DNA from: an uncultured Flavobacteriaceae bacterium
Lineage (GTDB): Bacteria; Bacteroidota; Bacteroidia; Flavobacteriales; Flavobacteriaceae
Length of the DNA stretch: 64,000 nucleotides
Assembly: GCA_947500575.1 (NCBI GenBank)
Contig: CANMSI010000003.1
Span: 186,001 to 250,000, forward strand
Direction of reading: 5' to 3'
This document shows positions 27,395 through 36,154 of the stretch, piece after piece (positions within the stretch are counted from its first letter, which is position 1; each line of letters opens with the position of its first letter). The notes below the pieces were generated by a model that ran no database searches, was not told the DNA's origin, and was given only the letters and a program-made list of their open reading frames with translations. The position numbers and the translations under genes are program-made.

Positions 27395-27500
27395 ATGAAA
27401 ATTTATTTAGTGATCGGCTGTTAATTATTGGTTAAAAAATGACTCTTAGCCCAAGTTTTATGAATGATTTAAGGGATTTATTTTTTATTTTCACGACCCT

Positions 27501-28376
27501 ATGAAAAACACAAGCATTTATTCAAAAATTATTGCGGGAACCATGACTTGGGGAAGTTGGGGTAAAAAGCTATCACAGGCCGAAATGATCGATTTGATGC
27601 ATCACTGTTTATCGCTTGGTGTTACCACTTTTGACCATGCAGATATTTACGGTGGATATACCAATGAAGCCGAGTTTGGAAAAGCCTTTGCCACCAGCGA
27701 GATTGATAGAGAAAAAATACAGCTAATTACCAAATGTGGCATCCAATTAGATGCAGAATCAAGAAGAAATAAAGTAAAACATTATTCCTATACAAAGGAT
27801 TATATCATTTGGTCGGCAGAACAATCTTTAAAAAACTTAAAGACAGATTATTTAGATCTATTTTTATTACATAGACCTAGTCCATTAATGCATCCTGATG
27901 AAATTGGAGAAGCTATTTCTAACTTGCATGCTACTGGAAAAATTAAAGCGTTTGGAGTGTCCAATTTTACACCATCACAGATCGCAGTTTTGGAAACAAC
28001 AACTCCTGTTTCTGGAAATCAAGTGGAGTTTTCTTTAACCGCTAACGAAGCAATGCATGACGGTACTTTGGATGATATGATCATAAACAGCAGAATGGCC
28101 ATGGCTTGGAGTCCTTTGGGCGGCTTTTTTAGAAGCAAAAATAAACAAGCACAGCGGATTCAATTGGCCATGAAACCCATGAAAGAAAAGTACAATGCTT
28201 CAGAAGACCAATTGCTACTAGCATGGATATTGAAGCATCCGGCAAACATATATCCCGTGGTTGGCACGGCCACCAAAGAGCGTGTTACGGCGTCTGCAGG
28301 AGCTACATCGGTTGCTTTAGATCAAGAAGATTGGTTTATATTGTTAGAAGCTAGTAAAGGGCAGGAAGTGCCTTAG
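27501..28376 (+). CDS. Aldo/keto reductase
   Basis: 291 residues, TIM barrel. Catalytic residues: Asp and Tyr in FDHADIYGGYTNE, Lys in LITKCGIQ and His in LLHRPSPLMHP. NADPH-binding strands near the C-terminus (AWSPLGG; YPVVGTATKERV). Closest in form to the YdhF/YcsN type of oxidoreductases. Substrate unknown. It is divergent from the Bat operon and 102 bases upstream of an SDR gene in the same direction. Confidence 0.9.
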   Translation: MKNTSIYSKIIAGTMTWGSWGKKLSQAEMIDLMHHCLSLGVTTFDHADIYGGYTNEAEFGKAFATSEIDREKIQLITKCGIQLDAESRRNKVKHYSYTKDYIIWSAEQSLKNLKTDYLDLFLLHRPSPLMHPDEIGEAISNLHATGKIKAFGVSNFTPSQIAVLETTTPVSGNQVEFSLTANEAMHDGTLDDMIINSRMAMAWSPLGGFFRSKNKQAQRIQLAMKPMKEKYNASEDQLLLAWILKHPANIYPVVGTATKERVTASAGATSVALDQEDWFILLEASKGQEVP

Positions 28377-28477
28377 CATTTGTTGAAACTTGAATAGATT
28401 TCTCCATAAATTATCACGAAATCCGTTTTATGATGTGCTATCTTTAGCAAATAAGTATTGCTTTGAAATAAAATAAT

Positions 28478-29248
28478 ATGGGAGATTCATTACCAACTAA
28501 AACAGCTTTAATTACGGGTGCTACCAGTGGAATTGGAAGAGCTACAGCGGAGCGCTTTGCAGCAGCAGGGATTCAATTAGTGCTTTGTGGAAGGCGACAA
28601 GAGCGACTAACCATTATTCAGGAGGCTTTATCAAAACAAACCAAGGTGCATATTCTGAATTTTGATATTCGTGATCGCAAGGCGGTGCACGCAGCAATTA
28701 CCTCCATTCCAAAAGACTTTTCTAAGATCGATATATTAGTAAATAATGCTGGAAACGCACATGGTTTAGATACCATTGACGAAGGCAATTTGGACGATTG
28801 GGATGCCATGCTAGATATTAATGTTAAGGGTTTACTCTATGTTTCTAAAGCTATTATTCCTAAAATGATTGAACAGCAAACAGGACATATTATCAACATT
28901 GGTTCCACTGCTGGGAAAGAAGTATACCCCAAAGGGAATGTGTACTGCGCTAGTAAGCATGCCGTAGATGCTATTAATCAAGGAATGCGTTTAGACCTGA
29001 ACGCACATGGAATTAGGGTAGGAGCCATCAACCCAGGCTTGGTAGAAACAGAGTTTAGTAATATTCGTTTTAAAGGAGATACAGATAGAGCTAGCACAGT
29101 TTATAAGGGGTTTAAGGCATTGCAAGCCGAGGATATAGCAGACATTATACATTTTGTAATAAGCCGACCCTACCATGTAAATATTGCAGACCTTGTTGTA
29201 ATGCCTACTGCACAGGCCAGTAGTACTATTGTGAAGAAGGTACTATGA
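28478..29248 (+). CDS. Short-chain dehydrogenase/reductase (YdfG-like)
   Basis: 256 residues, Rossmann fold. Cofactor motif TGATSGIG at residues 13-20, NNAGNAHG, a catalytic Ser in IINIGSTAGK and Y-x-x-x-K in VYCASKHAVDA, then NPGLVETEFS. An Arg after the glycine loop (LCGRRQERL) favours NADP. The pattern is that of YdfG-type 3-hydroxy acid/serine dehydrogenases. Its stop overlaps the next start as ATGA, so the AlbA_2 gene is coupled to it. Confidence 0.88.
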   Translation: MGDSLPTKTALITGATSGIGRATAERFAAAGIQLVLCGRRQERLTIIQEALSKQTKVHILNFDIRDRKAVHAAITSIPKDFSKIDILVNNAGNAHGLDTIDEGNLDDWDAMLDINVKGLLYVSKAIIPKMIEQQTGHIINIGSTAGKEVYPKGNVYCASKHAVDAINQGMRLDLNAHGIRVGAINPGLVETEFSNIRFKGDTDRASTVYKGFKALQAEDIADIIHFVISRPYHVNIADLVVMPTAQASSTIVKKVL

Positions 29249-30381
29249 TTAACAAACGCCTTCTGATAAAAAACCTTCTTGCTCATAATGATGAAAATAG
29301 TTTTTATGATAAAAAGAGGTTTATAGATATTGGGCAGAAAGAAGGGAAAGCTAAATTTTTGAAGCATGTTTGTGCAATGGCCAATAGCAATCCTAAGAAT
29401 CATTCTTTTATAGTAATAGGTGTAGAAGATGAAGACAATAGTATTGTTGGGGTCGATTTTTTTGATGATAGTAAAATTCAAAACCTAGTAAATGCCTATT
29501 TAGAAAACCCTCCATTAATCGCCTATGAAAATATTCCTTTTCCACATCTAGCCGAAGGGAAGGTAGTGGGCTTGGTTACAATTACTTCTTCTGGTAAAGT
29601 TTGCGCTCTTAGAAAAAACATATGGAAATACTATGGAGGAGCTGTATTCTTTAGGGAGGGAAGTATAAGCCTCCCCAAAGCGTACGATGTTGTTTTAAAG
29701 GATACAAATTCTAAAACAGTAGCCACTATAGAGCAACACGCTCGAAATAATATTGAGTTAACCTTGGATGGGGTTATTGATTTTATAAATAACCGGCATA
29801 AAGACCTTATCAGTGATTATAAAGTTTTTAAAGAGCAGTTTGTGGTATGTTGGGCTGGAAATCAAAAAAAGGTAAAAAACGAAATTTACTACTCTAGGGT
29901 AGACATTGAACTCATTAATGAACAGGTAAAATTGTTTTACTCCGCCTTGGACGAGGTTAGCATTTCCTTTGACGAACATTCTTTTTCAATCATGGAATAT
30001 GTGCAGTTAGGACTGGGGAAGGAACAGCAGTACTATCCATTGGAAAAAGTGCTGATAACATTTTCTAATAATGGAACGTACCAAATAGAAAGCGATCTTG
30101 TATTTGATCCTCCTGAGTTTGATAAAAAAACATTGCACCATATTTTTAATGCAAATAATGCCTTGTTGCAAAAATTAAAAAAGAACATTGAATTAAGTCC
30201 GGCAGAAGAAAAAGATTTAAAACACTTTCCTGCCACCCATCTCATCTGTTATCTAAACGGATTTGAAGAAGCGAAAGAAATACTTGAAAACTTTCGTCCT
30301 ATCGTAAAAAAATACAGTAAACAAGTATATCAATCACTTAAGGAATCCTTGAGGATTTTGCGTAAAGTAAAGTATAATTAA
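29245..30381 (+). CDS. AlbA_2 (Schlafen-type) domain protein
   Basis: 378 residues. Residues about 25-150 are an AlbA_2/Schlafen-like nucleic-acid-binding domain: FIDIGQKEGKAKFLKHVCAM, ANSNPKNHSFIVIGVEDED (the usual AN...G-x-hh-hG-V-D/E pattern) and KYYGGAVFFREGS. Residues 150-378 form a long mostly helical part I cannot name, seen in flavobacterial relatives. It has no winged-helix ATPase tail of the common AlbA_2 regulators. Coupled to the SDR by an ATGA overlap and overlapping the convergent kinase by 4 bases. Function unknown. Confidence 0.75.
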   Translation: MINKRLLIKNLLAHNDENSFYDKKRFIDIGQKEGKAKFLKHVCAMANSNPKNHSFIVIGVEDEDNSIVGVDFFDDSKIQNLVNAYLENPPLIAYENIPFPHLAEGKVVGLVTITSSGKVCALRKNIWKYYGGAVFFREGSISLPKAYDVVLKDTNSKTVATIEQHARNNIELTLDGVIDFINNRHKDLISDYKVFKEQFVVCWAGNQKKVKNEIYYSRVDIELINEQVKLFYSALDEVSISFDEHSFSIMEYVQLGLGKEQQYYPLEKVLITFSNNGTYQIESDLVFDPPEFDKKTLHHIFNANNALLQKLKKNIELSPAEEKDLKHFPATHLICYLNGFEEAKEILENFRPIVKKYSKQVYQSLKESLRILRKVKYN

Positions 30382-31325
30382 GCCCTAAAAACTTGCTCTT
30401 TAGTGGGAAGTGATTCTATAGCACCATAACCCGTAGTGGTTATTGCTCCGGCAGTATTTGCATAGGCAATCATTTCACAAAGTAGCGTTTCGTTTTCTAG
30501 TACTTCAAACGTATCGGGTACGGCAGAAAGCTGTTGCAAAAGGCAGCCAATAAAGGCATCTCCTGCCCCCGTGGTATCTATAGGATGTACTGAAATACTT
30601 GGAATTGTTTTTTGAAATTTTGGAGTACTTACATAAGTGCCTTCAGCCCCAAGGGTTATTGTTATAAGTTCTGCGCCTACTTCATGAAGTACTTCACAAG
30701 CCTCTGTTAATCCTTGCTTCCCAGATAACAACTGTGCTTCTTCCCAACTAAATTTGCACAAGTGCGATTTTTCAATGTAGGGCATACACTTTTTAATAAA
30801 GGTTGCTTCATCGCCTTTCCAAAGATCATTTCTAAAATTGGGATCAAAACTTATAAAAGCCTCTTGAGTTATTGCGTCAAATAGATAGCGCCCGTATGAT
30901 TTTTCAAGTGGGCCTCCCAATAGTGCGGTAGCTGCACCCAAATGAATAATATTGTTGCAAAAGAGAGACTTAAGGCTAGGGTCATAATCTAATTCTTGGT
31001 CAGCACCTCTTCCAAATACAAAATCGCGCTCACCGTTTTCAGCCAAAGAAACAAAAGCAAGTGTGGTAAAAGTTTTAGAGCGTTGTGTCATTGAAGTATC
31101 TACCCCATTATCAGCTAATACTTTTACCAAAAAATTCCCAAAAGGATCTTCCCCTACACGCCCTATAAAAGCACTGTTTCCGCCTAATTTGGCGATCGTC
31201 ACAGCAACATTAGCCGGAGCACCGCCAGCTTTCTTTGTAAATAAGGTAGCTTTGGATAGGTCACTTCCTTGTTTTTCAGCTACAAAGTCGATCAATACTT
31301 CTCCAATACAAAAAACTTTTTTCAT
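30378..31325 (-). CDS. PfkB family carbohydrate kinase, fructokinase-like
   Basis: 315 residues. N-terminal FCIGEVLIDFV and GGAPANVAVTIAKLGGNSAFIGRVGEDPFG (shown in part as motif 1), and the C-terminal signature DTTGAGDAFIGCLL with the catalytic Asp. The GEVLIDF start and TFTTLAFVSLAENGERDF are typical of fructokinases. Phosphorylates a sugar using ATP; fructose is the best guess. No sugar transporter is adjacent. It converges on the AlbA_2 gene. Confidence 0.87.
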   Translation of the reverse strand: MKKVFCIGEVLIDFVAEKQGSDLSKATLFTKKAGGAPANVAVTIAKLGGNSAFIGRVGEDPFGNFLVKVLADNGVDTSMTQRSKTFTTLAFVSLAENGERDFVFGRGADQELDYDPSLKSLFCNNIIHLGAATALLGGPLEKSYGRYLFDAITQEAFISFDPNFRNDLWKGDEATFIKKCMPYIEKSHLCKFSWEEAQLLSGKQGLTEACEVLHEVGAELITITLGAEGTYVSTPKFQKTIPSISVHPIDTTGAGDAFIGCLLQQLSAVPDTFEVLENETLLCEMIAYANTAGAITTTGYGAIESLPTKEQVFRA

Positions 31326-31426
31326 TTATTCTTGTCTAATCAAGAGGTCAAAGTAAAACCAAATACAAAGGGATTCCAAAACTTTAGATCAATTTATACC
31401 AAAAAAGCAGATAGAGACCTTTTGAA

Positions 31427-31458
31427 TTTGTAGCATTTTGGAGAATTGCTTAACTTTT
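31427..31458 (+). promoter_or_regulatory. Candidate promoter of the SPFH operon
   Basis: TTTG (31427-31430), 20 bases, then TAACTTTT (31451-31458), close to the Bacteroidota consensus. The ATG of the SPFH gene is 26 bases further on. Confidence 0.4.
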
Positions 31459-31483
31459 AGAAAATTTTTAAAAAACAAACAGC

Positions 31484-32617
31484 ATGGGCTTATTTGACGA
31501 AATAAAAAAGAAACTTAGTCACGAATTTATTGATATTATTGAGTGGCTTGATACCACGGATGACACCATTGTTCATCGTTTTGAGAGGTATCAAAATGAA
31601 ATAAAGAATGGCGCCAAACTGGTGGTGAGAGAAGGCCAACAAGCTGTCTTTATCAATGAGGGCCAATTAGCTGATGTTTTTAAACCAGGTACGCATACCT
31701 TAAACACAAAAAACCTACCCATTTTAGCAACCTTGAAAGGATGGAAATATGGATTTGACAGTCCATTTAAGGCAGAAGTGTACTTTGTAAATACTCGATT
31801 GTTTACAGATGAAAAATGGGGAACAAAAAATCCATTTATGCTCAGTGATGAACGTTTTGGATTGGTAGAAATCAGAGCATTTGGAACCTACAGTTTTCGT
31901 ATCCAAGATGCAGGGAAATTTGTAGTGGATGTGGTAGGCACCGATGGAAATTTTACTAACTATGAAGTCAATGAGCATTTAAAGAGCTTAATAGTTACGA
32001 GGTTTACAGATACAGTTGGGGAAGCCAATTTACCCATAGAGTTATATGCTGCTAATACCACAGAACTTTCGGAAACCTGTCAGGAAGTGATGCAGCCAGA
32101 GTTTGGTCGTGTAGGGATAGAACTCGAAAGGTTTTATATCGAAAATGTCTCCATGCCTGAAGAACTCAAAAAGGAAATTTTTGAGTATAGTCGCTTAGAC
32201 AAATTGGATATGACAAAACTAGCACAGTTTAAAGCAGCAAAAGCCATGGAAGCTGCCGCTAAAAACGAAGGAGGTACTGCTGGTGCCGGCATGGGAATGG
32301 GAATGGGATTTGTGCTTGCTCAGCAAATGGGTGGAATGATGAACCCACAAGCTCCACAACAGCCTTTTGTAACACCAGGGCAAGCTGCTACTCCGCCGCC
32401 AATGCCTACGCAGGTGCAATATCATTATGCAGTTAATGGGCAACAATTAGGCCCTGTTTCTTTTGATCGATTAAAAGAACTGTTTGCCAATAGAACCATT
32501 AATAAAGAAGCATTGGTATGGCGTCCTGGGATGGCTTCTTGGACAGCGCTAAAAGATGTGGATGAATTGAAAGTCTTTTTAGGAGGAAGTACTCCCCCGC
32601 CGCTCCCAACAGCATAA
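31484..32617 (+). CDS. SPFH domain protein with C-terminal GYF_2 domain (YdjI-like)
   Basis: 377 residues. Residues about 1-245 are an SPFH-type domain of the virion-core/YdjI class: FIDIIEWLDTTDDTIVHRF, LVVREGQQAVFINEG, and VGIELERFYIENVSMPEEL. Residues 250-305 are a Gly/Met/Pro/Gln-rich linker (GMGMGMGFVLAQQMGGMMN). Residues about 308-368 are a GYF_2 domain (YHYAVNGQQLGPVSFDRLKEL; VWRPGMASWTAL), which binds proline-rich peptides. No membrane helix. In Bacillus the related YdjI is recruited to the membrane by the zinc-ribbon protein YdjG; a zinc-ribbon membrane protein is the next gene here. Confidence 0.88.
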   Translation: MGLFDEIKKKLSHEFIDIIEWLDTTDDTIVHRFERYQNEIKNGAKLVVREGQQAVFINEGQLADVFKPGTHTLNTKNLPILATLKGWKYGFDSPFKAEVYFVNTRLFTDEKWGTKNPFMLSDERFGLVEIRAFGTYSFRIQDAGKFVVDVVGTDGNFTNYEVNEHLKSLIVTRFTDTVGEANLPIELYAANTTELSETCQEVMQPEFGRVGIELERFYIENVSMPEELKKEIFEYSRLDKLDMTKLAQFKAAKAMEAAAKNEGGTAGAGMGMGMGFVLAQQMGGMMNPQAPQQPFVTPGQAATPPPMPTQVQYHYAVNGQQLGPVSFDRLKELFANRTINKEALVWRPGMASWTALKDVDELKVFLGGSTPPPLPTA

Positions 32618-32681
32618 TTAGAATGCTTAATTAAACCAAATTACAATTTGATAAACGCATTTTGTGTGTTTACTCTAGACT

Positions 32682-33764
32682 ATGGAAGAAACCCTAAAAG
32701 CTGAGCAAAAAAAGGCATGTGCCAATTGTGGAGCAGAGCTCAAATTTAAGCCAGGATCACATCAATTGAAATGTGGGTACTGCGGGTACGAAGAATTTAT
32801 TGAACCAGCCAAAAGTAGTTTCGAAGAATTAGAACTGAAACACTATTTGCAGGTAGTTGGAGACAATGCGTATACAGAAACCATAGACTTATTACATTGT
32901 AAAAACTGCGGTGCCAATCAACATGTTGAAGAAAACTTTAAGTCGCTCCATTGTGTGTATTGTAGTGAACCTTTGATTCGAGAAGATGTTGAAAAGGAAG
33001 GTTGGATTTTACCAGGAGCCGTGGTGCCCTTTAAATTTGACAATAAAAAGGCGATAGCTGTTTTCAAAAAATGGGTGGATGGAATTTGGTTTGCGCCTAG
33101 CAAATTGAAAAGAGCAGCCTTGGATTCCGAAGGCCTTCATGGCTTATATGTTCCCTATTGGACTTTTGATGCAAATTTATTTGCTTCCTATCAAGGAGAA
33201 AGAGGGGATCATTACTATGAAACCCAGCGATACAAAACTAAAAATGGTACTCAGACTAGACAAGTTCGAAAAACAAGATGGTCTAGAGCATCTGGATCTG
33301 TAGATGGTTTTGTAGACGATATTTTAATCAATGCCTCAGAAAAAAAGCGAAGAGAAATTCCTGCTGGGATTGCTCGTTGGAATATGAAGGAATTAGTTCC
33401 CTTTAATTCTAATTATTTAGCAGGCTTTGTCACAGAAAAATATACAATTTCTTTAAAAGATGGCCATCATTTGTCTTTTCAGAAAGCAAAAAATATCGCT
33501 TATAACTGGATTCGTAGAGATATAGGTGGAGATACACAGCGCATTCATCATGCAGACATCAAACTATCCAATGAGACTTTTAAACATATTCTTTTGCCTG
33601 TTTACATAAGTTCATACCGCTATAAGAACAAGGAATACCATTTTTATGTGAATGGACAAACGGGAGAAATTAGTGGCAAACACCCTTATTCTTTCTGGAA
33701 AATTTTCTTTTTGGTTCTTTTTATAGTTCTCATTATCGTGGTAATTGCGATTTTTGCGCAATGA
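32682..33764 (+). CDS. Double zinc-ribbon protein with C-terminal membrane helix (YdjG-like)
   Basis: 360 residues. Two zinc ribbons: C13-x2-C16 with C31-x2-C34, and C73-x2-C76 with C91-x2-C94. The middle part is a beta-rich domain (VPYWTFDANLFASYQGERGDHYYE; FNSNYLAGFVTEKYTISL shown in part). A single membrane helix ends the chain (about 338-360, FWKIFFLVLFIVLIIVVIAI). Resembles YdjG of the Bacillus membrane-stress operon. It probably anchors the upstream SPFH protein at the membrane. Its stop overlaps the next gene as ATGA. Confidence 0.8.
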   Translation: MEETLKAEQKKACANCGAELKFKPGSHQLKCGYCGYEEFIEPAKSSFEELELKHYLQVVGDNAYTETIDLLHCKNCGANQHVEENFKSLHCVYCSEPLIREDVEKEGWILPGAVVPFKFDNKKAIAVFKKWVDGIWFAPSKLKRAALDSEGLHGLYVPYWTFDANLFASYQGERGDHYYETQRYKTKNGTQTRQVRKTRWSRASGSVDGFVDDILINASEKKRREIPAGIARWNMKELVPFNSNYLAGFVTEKYTISLKDGHHLSFQKAKNIAYNWIRRDIGGDTQRIHHADIKLSNETFKHILLPVYISSYRYKNKEYHFYVNGQTGEISGKHPYSFWKIFFLVLFIVLIIVVIAIFAQ

Positions 33765-34486
33765 GAACATTAGTAATAGGAGACATACATGCTGGTTTAA
33801 AGGCCTTGCAACAGGTAATTAGGAAAGCGGAGATTACAAAAAAAGACCGACTTGTTTTTTTAGGAGATTACATAGATGGTTGGAGCGAAGCTGTTGAAAC
33901 AATTCAGTTTCTAATGAATTTGGAGAGAGACCATAACTGCATCTTCCTAAGAGGCAACCATGATGCTTTATGCTATGATTGGTTACAAAAAAAATCGGAC
34001 AACCCGCTTTGGTTTCAACATGGTGGAAAGGCTACTGTAGCATCCTATTCCGAGATAGATGCTACGGAAGTTGCCCTGCATATGGCCTTCTACGAAAGAT
34101 TAAAAGACTATTATTTAGATGACCAAAATAGGTTGTTTTTACATGCAGGATTTACCAATTTAAAAGGGGTGTCTCAGGAGTATTTTTCAAAAACATTTTA
34201 TTGGGATCGTACCTTATGGGAATTAGCGTTATCACTAAATCCAAAGCTTACAAAAGAGGATATACAGTACCCTAAAAGACTTACACTTTATAAGGAGATT
34301 TATATTGGGCATACACCCGTGACCAGAATTGATAAAACAACGCCACAGCAGGCAGCCAACGTTTGGAACATAGATACGGGGGCGGCTTTTAAAGGACCGT
34401 TATCCATAATGGATGTAGACACAAAAGAAGTGTGGCAAAGCGATCCTGTTTTCCTTTTTTATCCTGATGAACTAGGACGAAATTGA
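33761..34486 (+). CDS. Calcineurin-type metallophosphoesterase (PrpA/ApaH-like)
   Basis: 241 residues. PPP-family metal motifs: GDIHAG (D8, H10), GDYIDG (D36) and GNHDAL (N66, H67, D68), then H-A-G in LFLHAGFTN and GHTPVT with a C-terminal NIDTGAAF. These are the full set of ligands of a two-metal serine/threonine phosphatase or diadenosine-tetraphosphatase-like enzyme. Translation is coupled to the zinc-ribbon gene (ATGA). Its target cannot be read from the sequence. Confidence 0.9.
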   Translation: MRTLVIGDIHAGLKALQQVIRKAEITKKDRLVFLGDYIDGWSEAVETIQFLMNLERDHNCIFLRGNHDALCYDWLQKKSDNPLWFQHGGKATVASYSEIDATEVALHMAFYERLKDYYLDDQNRLFLHAGFTNLKGVSQEYFSKTFYWDRTLWELALSLNPKLTKEDIQYPKRLTLYKEIYIGHTPVTRIDKTTPQQAANVWNIDTGAAFKGPLSIMDVDTKEVWQSDPVFLFYPDELGRN

Positions 34487-34547
34487 GAATTTAAAGGCAA
34501 AGCAGGTCTATTCCAATATTAATGGGGATATTTGTAAAAAATTAAAA

Positions 34548-35543
34548 ATGTCTGATAAGAACGTTCGAATCGAAGTAATGAAGGCCATAGAGGGTAAGGT
34601 AGAAGGCTTTATTGAATCCTACCTTGTTCCTATTGATAAAATATGGCAACCTACAGATTTTCTTCCAGACTCTCAGAGCGAAGGTTTTTTTGACGCAGTA
34701 CATCAGATTAGGGAAGAAGCAAAAGAATTAGGATACGATTTTTGGGTAACACTGGTTGCGGATACTATTACGGAAGAAGCATTGCCTACCTATGAGTCTT
34801 GGCTAATGGATGTGGAAGGAATAGACCAGCATGGAGAAAACCAGAATGGATGGTCTAAATGGGTAAGAAATTGGACCGCTGAGGAAAACAGACATGGAGA
34901 TGTTCTTAACAAATACCTTTACCTTTCCGGGAGGGTAAATATGAGAGAAGTGGAAATTACCACCCAGCACTTAATTGCCGATGGTTTTGATATTGGCACT
35001 GATAGGGATCCTTATAAGAACTTTGTATATACTACTTTTCAAGAATTGGCCACAAATATCTCTCACAAGCGTGTGGGTCAGATGGCCAAAAAACAAGGGA
35101 ATACTTTATTAGGCAAGATGTGTACTATTATTGCAGGAGATGAAATGCGTCATCATTTGGCTTATAGAGAGTTTGTGAAAACTATTTTTGATCATGATCC
35201 TAGTCAGATGATGTTAGCTTTTGCTGATATGATGAAGAAAAAAATTGTAATGCCAGCACACTTTTTAAGAGAATCAGGGGATAGTATTGGATTGGCTTTT
35301 GAGTCTTTTTCTAATTGCGCACAGCGATTGGGAGTATATACTGCTCAGGATTATATTGATATTTTGAAAAAATTAAATTCCTATTGGGAAATAGGTGCTC
35401 TCAGGAGTCTTTCAGATGATGCTGAAAAAGCGAGAGATTATTTAATGAAACTTCCAGATCGCTTGCAACGTATTTCGTCAAGGATACAATTTCCAGAAGA
35501 TCAACAGCGTTTTAAATGGGTAGAAGCAAACGGAATGATATAA
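34548..35543 (+). CDS. Acyl-ACP desaturase
   Basis: 331 residues, soluble diiron desaturase. Iron-binding motifs: EENRHGDVL (E113, H116) in the first pair of helices and DEMRHHLAY in the second, with WTAEENRH and FQELATNISHKRV around them. Introduces a double bond in acyl-ACP, which changes membrane fluidity; needs a ferredoxin or similar electron donor not found here. Last gene of the SPFH unit, 61 bases after the phosphatase, ending at a strong terminator. Confidence 0.93.
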   Translation: MSDKNVRIEVMKAIEGKVEGFIESYLVPIDKIWQPTDFLPDSQSEGFFDAVHQIREEAKELGYDFWVTLVADTITEEALPTYESWLMDVEGIDQHGENQNGWSKWVRNWTAEENRHGDVLNKYLYLSGRVNMREVEITTQHLIADGFDIGTDRDPYKNFVYTTFQELATNISHKRVGQMAKKQGNTLLGKMCTIIAGDEMRHHLAYREFVKTIFDHDPSQMMLAFADMMKKKIVMPAHFLRESGDSIGLAFESFSNCAQRLGVYTAQDYIDILKKLNSYWEIGALRSLSDDAEKARDYLMKLPDRLQRISSRIQFPEDQQRFKWVEANGMI

Positions 35544-35575
35544 AAAAAACCCTGACTAATTAGTCAGGGTTTTTT
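35544..35575. terminator. Strong bidirectional terminator
   Basis: A fully symmetric 32-base inverted repeat, AAAAAACCCTGACTAA (35544-35559) with its exact complement (35560-35575). It lies between the desaturase (plus) and the HhH protein (minus) stops and serves both. Confidence 0.9.
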
Positions 35576-35580
35576 GTTTA

Positions 35581-36129
35581 TTATAGCTTTCCATGATCAT
35601 GTTCATCTTGCCATTTTGCAAGATCAGCCCACTTTCCTTCATAGGCCATTTTTGATTGCATCGGCCATGAAGCCGGATTGTGAATTTTATAACGGTCACC
35701 TCCGGTATCTAAAATCGCTTGGCAATCAGCAACGGATGCTTCTGATAAAGCTTTCCATGTAGGAATACCTCCTTCTTTAAACATACTCTCTATTTTTGGA
35801 CCAATACCTTCTACGACCTTAAGATCATCTTCTTTAATGGTCTTACCAAAAGCTGCTTTTGCTGCTCCAGCATCAAATGGGATGCTTGTAATGGCTGCAA
35901 CTGGTGCTGTAATGGAACTGGCAACTTCTGGAGCGGCAGTTAATTTTTTATTACAGGCTGCTAAATCTGCTTCTAACTTAGCATTCTTATCTTTCCATAA
36001 TTGTAAATCCGCAGAGTTATCTACAGTTGTATTACTTCCTTTGCCAATTAAGTAGCCAAGTATTCCCGAAATGATTCCTACTAAAGAAGGAATAATCCAG
36101 CACCATATATTTAGATTTTCAAAATTCAT
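35581..36129 (-). CDS. Membrane-anchored helix-hairpin-helix protein
   Basis: 182 residues. One membrane helix at 10-30 (WIIPSLVGIISGILGYLIG), a coiled-coil-like spacer (DLQLWKDKNAKLEADLAAC), then from about 95 a helix-hairpin-helix region: DLKVVEGIGPKIESMFKEGGIPTWKALSEA (shown in part), of the type found next to flap-endonuclease-like and 50S L21-like fusion proteins. HhH normally binds DNA or acts in protein contacts; here it is tied to the membrane. It follows the OmpA gene by 25 bases on the same strand. Confidence 0.75.
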   Translation of the reverse strand: MNFENLNIWCWIIPSLVGIISGILGYLIGKGSNTTVDNSADLQLWKDKNAKLEADLAACNKKLTAAPEVASSITAPVAAITSIPFDAGAAKAAFGKTIKEDDLKVVEGIGPKIESMFKEGGIPTWKALSEASVADCQAILDTGGDRYKIHNPASWPMQSKMAYEGKWADLAKWQDEHDHGKL

Positions 36130-36154
36130 TTTTTTATATTTTATAGTTAATTAT

